NCBI GenBank assembly: GCA_031418215.1
Contig: JANOXC010000044.1
Location: forward strand, 1 to 30,549
Source of the DNA: JANOXC01 sp031418215
GTDB lineage: Bacteria; Bacteroidota; Bacteroidia; AKYH767-A; OLB10
Direction: 5' to 3'
DNA length: 30,549 nt
The notes under the pieces: model-generated
Database searches by the model: none
The model's input: only the letters and a program-made list of their open reading frames with translations
What the model was told of the DNA's origin: nothing
Translations under genes and position numbers: made by a program
Shown here: piece after piece, positions 1 to 8,600 of the stretch
Numbering within the stretch: position 1 is the first letter of the stretch
Layout of the letters: the number at the start of each line of letters is the position of its first letter

Positions 1-1503
1 TTGCTCGAAGACAAGCGGCTGGTGGAGTTGAACAAAGAAAAGAAAGAGCACAATTTTTCGGTGGGGGATATTTACCTTGGCCGTGTGAAGAAACTCATGC
101 CTTCACTCAATGCTGCTTTCGTAGATATTGGCTATGAGAAAGATGCTTTTTTGCATTACCTGGATTTAGGTCCGCAAATATTATCACTGCAAAAATTTGT
201 TAAAGGAACATCAACCGGCAAACAACCTGAAGCACTGCTCACCAATTTTGTATTGGAGCCCAACATTAACAAAGGCGGAAAAGTATCACAGATAATTTCT
301 TCCAATATGTTTATGATGGTTCAAATTGCAAAAGAACCCATCAGCAGTAAAGGGCCACGTATCACAAGTGAGGTATCATTGCCCGGCCGTTATGTAGTCC
401 TTATGCCTTTTTCTGATGTCATCTCTGTTTCATCCAAGATAAAAAGTGCTGCTGAACGAACAAGGTTGAAAAGATTGGCGCAAAGTATTGTACCGCGCAA
501 TTTTGGTATTATCGTGCGTACTGTTGCAGAAGGAAAAAAAGTGGCCGATCTCGATCAGGACATTCAGGATTTAATGGCGCGATTGACGGCCTTGCATGGG
601 CAACTGAAAACTTCGCAACCACCTTATAAATTATTGGGTGAAGTAGATCGCACTTCAACAATTTTGCGTGATACACTCAATGCAGATTTCAGCAGTATAC
701 ATGTGAATGAAGTTCATTTGTATGAGGAAATTAAAAATTACATAAGAAGCAAAGCACCTGAGCAGGCCGACATTGTTAAATTATACAAAGGGAAGATCCC
801 AATTTTTGAATTTGCAGATGTTGACAGGCAGATAAAAAGTCTTTTTGGAAAGACGGTGAACATGCCGGGAGGCGCTTACCTTATCATAGAGCATACGGAG
901 GCGATGCATGTAATAGATGTGAACAGCGGGGCTAGAAAAAACACAGGAGATACACAAGGAGCCAATGCACTGCAGGTAAATATCATTGCAGCAAAAGAGA
1001 TTGCCAGGCAATTACGTTTGCGCGATATGGGGGGCATTGTAGTGATTGATTTTATTGATATGTACAATACGGCTCATCGCAAAGAACTTTTTGATTGTCT
1101 GCGTGAGGAAATGAAAAACGACAAGGCCCGTCATACAATTCTTCCTCCAAGTAAATTCGGATTGGTGCAAATCACGCGAGAACGTGTTCGTCCCGTTACG
1201 GATATCAGCACTGTTGAGAAATGTCCGGCATGTGATGGAACGGGAGAAATAAAGGCCAGTTCATTGTTGGTTGATGATGTGGAAAACAACATTCGCTACT
1301 TATGCCAGGAACAAAATGAAAAATCTTTAACACTGCAGGTGCATCCTTATCTTGACGCTTACTTTAAGCACGGATTACTGAATTCACTGCAATGGAAATG
1401 GTTTTATAAATACAAACGCTGGATCACCATTGAACCCATCAGCACTTATCATTTGATGGAGTTTCATTTTTTGAATAAGCAAGGGGAGGAAATTAAGATT
1501 TAA
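1..1503 (+). CDS. rng: Ribonuclease E/G family endoribonuclease (5' end outside window)
   Basis: Single-strand-specific endoribonuclease of the RNase E/G family, acting in the cytoplasm in rRNA and mRNA processing. The visible 500 residues start inside an S1-like RNA-binding domain (VGDIYLGRV, AAFVDIGYEKDAFLH, about residues 21-130). The catalytic core follows. The two Mg-binding aspartates are in AMHVIDVNSG (D306) and GIVVIDFIDM (D350), and the zinc-link cysteines are in CPACDGTG (C408, C411). The protein ends about 90 residues after the zinc link, so it lacks the long RNase E C-terminal scaffold and has RNase G-like size. The first codon is TTG, but family members have roughly 15-20 residues before this point, so I read it as an internal Leu codon and the gene as truncated by the window edge. 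The 3' end converges on the LRR gene at 1663. The family assignment is firm; rng rather than rne is a choice based on size. Confidence 0.95.
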   Translation: MLEDKRLVELNKEKKEHNFSVGDIYLGRVKKLMPSLNAAFVDIGYEKDAFLHYLDLGPQILSLQKFVKGTSTGKQPEALLTNFVLEPNINKGGKVSQIISSNMFMMVQIAKEPISSKGPRITSEVSLPGRYVVLMPFSDVISVSSKIKSAAERTRLKRLAQSIVPRNFGIIVRTVAEGKKVADLDQDIQDLMARLTALHGQLKTSQPPYKLLGEVDRTSTILRDTLNADFSSIHVNEVHLYEEIKNYIRSKAPEQADIVKLYKGKIPIFEFADVDRQIKSLFGKTVNMPGGAYLIIEHTEAMHVIDVNSGARKNTGDTQGANALQVNIIAAKEIARQLRLRDMGGIVVIDFIDMYNTAHRKELFDCLREEMKNDKARHTILPPSKFGLVQITRERVRPVTDISTVEKCPACDGTGEIKASSLLVDDVENNIRYLCQEQNEKSLTLQVHPYLDAYFKHGLLNSLQWKWFYKYKRWITIEPISTYHLMEFHFLNKQGEEIKI

Positions 1504-1547
1504 TATTGTTTATTGACGATTGAATATTTTTTTTAAGGAATATCCAA

Positions 1548-1614
1548 TGTTGAATTATGAATTTCGAATATTGAAGTTTATATTAATTCTTAATTCATGA
1601 TTCGAGATTCAACA
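1548..1614. repeat. Imperfect inverted repeat with 7-bp NNNGAAT period
   Basis: The left arm 1548-1575 and right arm 1587-1614 are separated by an 11-nt AT-only or nearly AT-only loop. The reverse complement of the right arm matches the left arm at 19 of 28 positions by eye, starting with an 8-bp perfect block (TGTTGAAT). Both arms read as heptads of the form NNNGAAT (gttGAAT, tatGAAT, ttcGAAT; on the other arm gttGAAT, ctcGAAT, catGAAT). It lies between two convergent genes, so a role as a weak two-way terminator or an intergenic repeat element is inferred. No strong T-tract flanks it. Confidence 0.5.
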
Positions 1615-1662
1615 TTCAAATAAACAATCTGCCATTTCAGAAAATAATAGTTGAATGGGTTT

Positions 1663-4600
1663 TCATTTGATAATGAACTTCTGAAGCATTACTTTTTCAT
1701 TGATAATGATCCTGCAGGTAAAAAGACCCTTTCCACTTTTGGTTAGCTTTATTTCTTTTTTGTTTTGTGCTGAAGGAATAACGTCAGCATAAACTAATTC
1801 ACCGAGTACATTATTGATTTCAATTTTTGCTTTTGAGTTTAACCCCTGTGGCAGTTGAATGGTGAATGTTCCGTTGTTTGGATTTGGATAAATTTCGAAT
1901 GACAATGGACCGTCATATTGATTAAAAGGAGTTGATGAAACCATTTTGCAGGAATCTAGCAGAATAGTCCCATTGATCACGGGACACAGATTACTGAATA
2001 TGGCATAGTTGATCGGTTGATTTTCACAAATTGAAGAATTAATAACAGGGTACAAGAATGTAGTATCATTGCTCCAGAAGATCCAGCCGATGCTGCTATT
2101 ATTGATAGTATCGCCCAGAATCATTGCCACAGCAGTGCCATTGCAATTTCCACAATTAGGATTTGTTGTTTTGATTTCAACATTGATTTCCGGAACAGTC
2201 ACTAGGATTGAATCAGTATTGCAGCCACTTTTTGAAATTATATGATATATATAATCTCCGGGAGGAAGGTAATACATAAAAACATGAGGAAAAGAAGAGG
2301 TGTCAACTAAAGCACCCTGAGGAACAGGTGTAAAAGAACCTCTATAAAAATGGCAATCTGCAAAACTTCCTGCATTGGGTTGTATTGCAATGTAGCCGTT
2401 ATTCTGACCGGTGCATGCCGAATCGTAAAGGTTATTCCAGGTGTCAGGCAGGCAGTTATAATCTTCAAAATAGTATTGGTATTGTTTTTTGCAACCGAGG
2501 GAATCTGTTATCTGGCATTTAAAGGTCTGGTCATTCAAACAAATTGCATTTAGCAATTGTGATGTTGGTGAGTTATTTCCGATATTGGTTTGTGAAGTAT
2601 CCCAGCTTAAGGAATATGGAGGATGAATTCCATAAGGATTTAATTGAAAGGATCCATCGCAAGAAGAACAACTTTCCCGGTGGATTACAGGAGTGAAATA
2701 AATATTATTGACTTCGGAGACCAACGGCATTGTTACTGTATCAGTACAATAAATGCTATCAGTTACCATACAAATATAATTTCCTGAAGGAAGCCCTGAA
2801 AAACTATGGAAGTCAGTTAAATCCGGTATACATTGGAAACCGTTAATTTGAGATAAGCTCCAGTCAAAATGAAAGGGTGCTGCAGTATTATTAACTTGTA
2901 ATTGCAATGATGCACCACAAATGCCAGTACAACCACTAGTTCCATTTGTTGTTATTGTCATAGGGCAACTGCCATGAATTAAAACAGCAGAATCGGTAGA
3001 TGTATTTACCGGTTGATTAACTTCATTATTTGATAGTGCTGTAATATTTTCAACGTTGATAGCAAAAATTCTGTCTTCTGAAAAAGTTTTTGTTTTGAAT
3101 TTCAAGGTGCCGATTTTACCATAGCCATTTCTATTATTGTGATCAGTTCTGACAATGGAAACATCGAGCATACCTGAAGAATATTTATATTGAAGCGCTA
3201 ACAAATCAACTGTATTTATTCCTAACCACCCGCTATCAGTTTGCCATTGAATACTGGATGGAATTATTAATTGAGAATTATATATAAAAGAAAATGCAAT
3301 TCCATAAATACTATCTGCAGCATTAACATTATCCCCAAGTGAGATTGGGATATTATAAGTGTTAAAAGGAGACAACGTATCTGGAAGGTCAATAGTTAAT
3401 GATGGTGCGCCTGGAACAAATGTTGAAGCGTAAACAGGTTCAGGAATAAGATTGTAGTTTAAAATAATAGCAGTTGTGTCAGCGGCATTTACAATTCCAT
3501 TGCCGTTGCAATCTGCATGTTTATGATTGGTGCTATCTGCAAAAAAATTCGTCCAGTCGATTGCTCGCTTTGGTGTCCATGTTAATGACTGATCGAATCT
3601 AACAATTCCTGTATCGTTGTATGCAAGGCCAATAAACAGCACGTCCCTGTTATCGGCAATCCCTTCATTATTTGCATCACCTGGAAAAACCGGAGGACAA
3701 CCGTAATTTAAAGTGTAAGGAACAAATATAGAATCAATCACTTTATAGGTATTTCCAGCCAGGTCGTCATTAACATAAAAGTAAAAATAATACCAGGCGT
3801 TGGGGCAAAGAGAGTCCGGATTAACAGGGTTATCGAGGTAATCATCGTGATAAGCAGAATAAAATCCATCAAAATAACTGGAAATGTCGACTAGGTTTTG
3901 AATATTATTTATAAACGTCAGTTTGCCATTGCATATCCCACAATCCGGTGTATCAACAGCAACAGTATAAATCTTATTGCAATCGCTAAATGAATATCCA
4001 AGGTGTGTAATCCAGGTGGCAGTGCATCCGGAACCATAAGGTTGTGTTACTGTATAGGTGCCTGAATCCAATCCCACCATCCAAACATTTACATCCGGGC
4101 CAGAAGGTTCCATAATTGCACTCCAGAAACAATTAGCACCTGATGGTATGCCCGGGCAAAGTGCATAATGTTCAATATAATAAAAAACATCAGGAAAATA
4201 GTTTGGACAAAGTTCTTTTGTTATGGATTTGCTTTGGCCATTCGCATCAGTGACGGTACACAAAACATGGCCGCAATCAGGATACCAATAATTTTGTAAG
4301 TCAATACCTATTAAATAATTGCAGGTATTACAACTGTCGGTTAAAAACGTAATTTGATCTTGTGATTGCCAATAATAGGAGTATGGTGGCGTGCCTCCTG
4401 TAACATTTACATCGGCCATCATCTGTTGCTTATCATCACACGATTGTTCGGGGCCACTAGTTACTATTAGGTTTAATATTGAATCTGTTACATCTATTTT
4501 CATGACTGAAATACAGCCAAAGGAATCAGTCAATGTACAACTATATGCACCTCTGCAGATATTTGTCAGCATATCCGTTGTATCGCCCGTGTTCCAATTG

Positions 4601-5667
4601 TAAAAAGAAAATGCAGATGCAATCTTTAAACTATCATTACAGGTGGTAATCCCTGTATCTGGCACATCAAAATAGATTCCTTGAACAGTACACAAAGGAA
4701 AATAAGGTTGAAGATTTGGTGGACGATTAGGAATACAGCCGTAGAAATCTAATCTGATAAGTGAATCAGGTAAATGAGGTAAACATTTAACTGATGTTGG
4801 GCAACTTAAATATTTTAATACCGTACTTAAAGAAGGAATAACGGTTAAAGGATTTGTTCTGCAATCGAGCGTCTCCAACGAATCACTTAATGCAGGAAGT
4901 GCAACTAAGTTATTAGCTAAACAATTCAGTATTTTAAGCTGTGGTGGTAAGGCCGGAAGAAAAGACAAATTATTGCCATAAACTTCTAAGCTATTTAATC
5001 CGTGAGGTAATGAAGGCAATGTATCAATTTGATTATTTCCCAGATTTATGGAAATAAGACCAGGTGGAAAAGAATCTATAGTAAGAATAGTATTAATATT
5101 TGCATTAAGATTAAGCAATGAGGAAGGCAACCCATTTAATTGTGTTAAATGATTATTGACTATGCTAAGAACAGACAGACTATCAGGTAGTGGAGGAAGG
5201 GTGAATAGATTGCATTTCTGCAAATTCAATGTTCTTAATGATGTTGGTAATGTTCCAATGAAGGTCAAACTGTCTTCATATAAAGATAAACTAATTAATC
5301 CCTTTGGTAGATTGTTTATTACTTTAGTAAATGTGAAAAGGGTGTTTAGATATTTCAGATTAGGAGGAAATTGAATCATTGAATCAATAGGAGCATTCGG
5401 GATACTCCAAATGGATAAACTATCAACATTATGAAAATACTGAATACCTTCTAAATTATTTATGTTTTGAAATTTAATAGTCAGTTTTGTTAATGAAAGC
5501 ACATTTGTATTGGTAGTATCAAGCTGATTTCCAACAATTGCATTGCTGTCAATATATTGTTTGATATAATCCCTGAAATTACTATCAGGCACAAAAACAA
5601 ATTGCGCCTGCATTTTTGCAGAAAGTAAAAGCAAAAACATAAAAATTATTTTTGAAGTACTCTTCAT
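1663..5667 (-). CDS. Giant exported LRR/dockerin-like/cohesin-like T9SS cargo protein (paralogue A)
   Basis: A 1,334-residue protein, probably displayed at or released from the cell surface. There is a signal peptide at residues 1-21 (hydrophobic FMFLLLLS, cleavage near AQA/QF), then a VPDSNFRDYI start typical of Bacteroidota LRR proteins. Residues 101-299 hold nine 20-residue LRR units plus one of 19 (pattern LPxLPxSLxxLxxxxNxLxx). A SprB/PKD-like segment (VTGGTPPYSYYW) lies near residue 421. A dockerin-like pair of Ca-binding loops starts at D664 and D719, followed by a cohesin-like segment at about 755-865. Further PKD/SprB-like modules lead to a T9SS type A sorting domain at 1255-1334 (YPNPNNGTF, then NVLGELVY and a terminal KFIIK). 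The ATG at 5667 is 9 nt downstream of the stop of the paralogue at 5677, which suggests co-transcription. Ligand and function are not recognisable. D-(S/T)-hydrophobic tripeptides are frequent. Confidence 0.9.
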   Translation of the reverse strand: MKSTSKIIFMFLLLLSAKMQAQFVFVPDSNFRDYIKQYIDSNAIVGNQLDTTNTNVLSLTKLTIKFQNINNLEGIQYFHNVDSLSIWSIPNAPIDSMIQFPPNLKYLNTLFTFTKVINNLPKGLISLSLYEDSLTFIGTLPTSLRTLNLQKCNLFTLPPLPDSLSVLSIVNNHLTQLNGLPSSLLNLNANINTILTIDSFPPGLISINLGNNQIDTLPSLPHGLNSLEVYGNNLSFLPALPPQLKILNCLANNLVALPALSDSLETLDCRTNPLTVIPSLSTVLKYLSCPTSVKCLPHLPDSLIRLDFYGCIPNRPPNLQPYFPLCTVQGIYFDVPDTGITTCNDSLKIASAFSFYNWNTGDTTDMLTNICRGAYSCTLTDSFGCISVMKIDVTDSILNLIVTSGPEQSCDDKQQMMADVNVTGGTPPYSYYWQSQDQITFLTDSCNTCNYLIGIDLQNYWYPDCGHVLCTVTDANGQSKSITKELCPNYFPDVFYYIEHYALCPGIPSGANCFWSAIMEPSGPDVNVWMVGLDSGTYTVTQPYGSGCTATWITHLGYSFSDCNKIYTVAVDTPDCGICNGKLTFINNIQNLVDISSYFDGFYSAYHDDYLDNPVNPDSLCPNAWYYFYFYVNDDLAGNTYKVIDSIFVPYTLNYGCPPVFPGDANNEGIADNRDVLFIGLAYNDTGIVRFDQSLTWTPKRAIDWTNFFADSTNHKHADCNGNGIVNAADTTAIILNYNLIPEPVYASTFVPGAPSLTIDLPDTLSPFNTYNIPISLGDNVNAADSIYGIAFSFIYNSQLIIPSSIQWQTDSGWLGINTVDLLALQYKYSSGMLDVSIVRTDHNNRNGYGKIGTLKFKTKTFSEDRIFAINVENITALSNNEVNQPVNTSTDSAVLIHGSCPMTITTNGTSGCTGICGASLQLQVNNTAAPFHFDWSLSQINGFQCIPDLTDFHSFSGLPSGNYICMVTDSIYCTDTVTMPLVSEVNNIYFTPVIHRESCSSCDGSFQLNPYGIHPPYSLSWDTSQTNIGNNSPTSQLLNAICLNDQTFKCQITDSLGCKKQYQYYFEDYNCLPDTWNNLYDSACTGQNNGYIAIQPNAGSFADCHFYRGSFTPVPQGALVDTSSFPHVFMYYLPPGDYIYHIISKSGCNTDSILVTVPEINVEIKTTNPNCGNCNGTAVAMILGDTINNSSIGWIFWSNDTTFLYPVINSSICENQPINYAIFSNLCPVINGTILLDSCKMVSSTPFNQYDGPLSFEIYPNPNNGTFTIQLPQGLNSKAKIEINNVLGELVYADVIPSAQNKKEIKLTKSGKGLFTCRIIINEKVMLQKFIIK
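4771..5367 (-). repeat. LRR array of paralogue A: nine 60-bp units plus one 57-bp unit
   Basis: This encodes residues 101-299. Translated units are in exact 20-residue register, with Leu at positions 4, 7 and 20 of most units. Examples are PDSLSVLSIVNNHLTQLNGL and PHGLNSLEVYGNNLSFLPAL. The last unit has 19 residues, as in the paralogue. The 20-residue length and the LPxLPxxL pattern match the bacterial YopM/IpaH LRR type, not the 24-residue eukaryotic extracellular type. The DNA units are diverged, so this is an old protein repeat and not a recent simple-sequence expansion. Confidence 0.85.
5527..5612 (-). repeat. 86-bp perfect direct repeat, copy 1 (in paralogue A)
   Basis: I compared this base by base with 9289-9374 and found it identical over 86 bp. 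The flanking bases differ on both sides (5526 g vs 9288 t; 5613 t vs 9375 a). It encodes residues 19-47, from the end of the signal peptide into the mature N-terminus. Confidence 0.95.
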
Positions 5668-5676
5668 AAAACAGTT

Positions 5677-8600
5677 TTATCGTATAATGAATGAATGCAT
5701 CAATACCTTTTCATCAGTAATGATCCGGCAGTTGAACAAACCGGGTTGTAACTTCGGAAGGCTTATTTCTTTCTTATTTTCTCCTGATGGCATTCCACCA
5801 ACATAAACTAATTCTCCGAGTACATTAGTGATTTCAATTTTTGCTTTTGAGTTTAACGCCTGTGGCAGTTGAATGGTGAATGATCCGTTATTGGGATTGG
5901 GGAATATCATGAAATGTGGAAACTTGTAGTTCTGATTGGTAGGTACTGAGGATACAAAATCACAGGAATCTAGTATAATAGTTCCATTGATGACAGGACA
6001 TAGAGGATAATAGATATTGTATTGTACAAGCTGAAGCTGGCATATGATTGAATCAATTTTCGGTTGTAGTGCATTTGTGTCATTACTCCAGAACACCCAT
6101 CCATTATTCCCGTTGTTTACTGTATCGCCATTTATCAATGCTATAGCTGTCCCGTTACAGTTTCCGCATGATGGATTTGTCGTGATAACCTGAATTGTAA
6201 TTTCAGGAACGTTAACAGATATTGTATCGCAAAGACTAGTTGTTGTAATGATATATTCATAATTGCCTGGAGGAATATTGTTTAAAAAAACATGGGGAAA
6301 TGAATTATTATTAAATACTGCACCATTTGGAAGAGGAGTAAAACTTCCGGTATATGGATGACAACTTAAATAACTTCCCGGATCAGGTTGCAATGAGATT
6401 GAGCCATTATTTTGATTTGTACAAGCCGCAATAGTATTACTGTTCCATATTTCAGGTAAACAAACATTTAACGGAAAGGATTGATAATAATATCTGCTAC
6501 AACCAATTGAATCGGTTACATTACACATAAAGGTCTTATTGTTAATACAAATAGAATCAAGATCTTTTGATGTAATTGAATTATTTCCAATATTCGTTAT
6601 GGAAGTATCCCAGCTAAAAGTATAAGGTGGATAACCGCCAGTTACAGTAAGATGTACAAAGCCATCACAAGCCAAGCAACTTTCTCTTTTTGAAGATTCG
6701 GAAGGGTTTATGGTTGAAATTACTGAAACAACTGATATTGAAATTGACTCAGCGCATGTAATACTGTCGGTAACCGTGCATACGTAGGTTCCGGTTGGAA
6801 GATAATTTAAAGTGTTAGAATTAATGAGGGCAGGAAAACAATGTGATGAATTAAATTGGGAAGAACTCCAATCATAATTTACAGAGCCATTTGAATTAAA
6901 CGCAAATACGGAGGCTGAACCTGCGCACCAACTATTGCAACCAATTGTAGAGTTGCTCATTAAATTCATAGCGCAATTCCCGTGGATTAGCCATGTTGAA
7001 TCTGTTGTTGAGTTTATAGTATGGTGCTTTTCATCATTCGATATTGCTGTTATATTTTCTGTATTCATTGAAAAAGCCTGATCAATAGAAAGTGTTCTGG
7101 TGGTAAATTGCAATATTCCTATTTTACCAAATCCGTTTTTGTTAACCTGATCAATTCTTGAAACCCCAACATCTATCCTGCCTGGTGCAGGTTTGTATTG
7201 TAGATCAAGTAAATCGATACTGTAATTCCCCAACCACCCACTATCAGTATGCCATTGCAGGCTTGACGAAACTAATAATGAAGGGTCATAAATAATAGAA
7301 AATGCAATTCCATAAATACTGTCTGCATTACTTAAACTATCCCCTAAATAAACTGGTATGACATAGTTTGTAAATGGGGATAAAGTATCAGGAAGATCAA
7401 TATATAATGATGGAGCCCCTGCAATATTCATGGAAGATAGTATTGGACGCTGGTGTGTTAAACCATAATTCTGAATAATTGCTATGGTGTCATCATTATT
7501 TATTATTCCATTGCCGTTACAATCAGCATGTTTATGATTTGTGCTATCGGCAAAAACATTTACCCAATCTTGCACATATTTTGCTGACCATGCTATAGAA
7601 GTGTCGGTTCTTACATTTCCGGTATCGCCATATGCTATACCAATTGACAACAGGTCAAGATTATTGGCAATTCCATCGTAATTAGCGTCACCTGGGTATA
7701 CAGGTGGACACCCAATTTGCCCGCTTATAAAAACGGAGTCTATATCAAGATATTCTGGATAGCCATTATCATAATATGGTCGAAAAAAATACCATTTGTT
7801 TGGGCAAAGCGAATCAAATGGAACTGGTTTTCCATAAATGTCTTTTATTTCATCAAAACCGACAAATGAGTAAATATTAAATGAGAAACCGCCATGATCA
7901 TAAATGTCTGTTATTTCAAATCGACCATCGCAACTGCATTGATGTGGAGGAGTTATTAATTTTTCATAAATCTCGTTGCAATCCTGAAACTGATATGAAT
8001 TCAACGTATAAGTGAATGTGTCGATGCATCCATTTACATATGAAACAGTATAATTATAGGTTCCAGGGGTTAAATCCGTAGCTAATATGTGCATAGGCCA
8101 ACTTGGCTGTTGATTGCTATTTGTGCTGCTTTCTGCATATATAACCCCATCATTAATTCCTGGGCACACTGGGTCAATAAGTGCAAGATAAGTGTCATGG
8201 GGCTTTAATGGAAAGCAAAAGCTGACAATTGCTGTATCTTCTCTTCCTATGGCATCATAAACTCTGCATTTTATTGTGAAGCAGGAATTCATGTTGTCAT
8301 TACAAATATGAACAAGGTTTGCCAAAGTATCTTTTTCAGTGAAATTATTAAATGGGTGAAAAGGATCATTGATCCATTGGTAATGATATGGTGGGGTTCC
8401 ACCTGATACATTTATAGAACAAACAAAGTCACATACATCATATTCTGAACATGTGTGCAGAGCATTTGTATATATGTCAGACACAAGAGTGGTGTCTATC
8501 AAATTGATTGTATTACTAATATAACAACCCAAAGAATTTATTAAAGTATATTGAAAGGTGTCACGGCAAACATTATTCAGGATACCAGCTGTATCACCAG

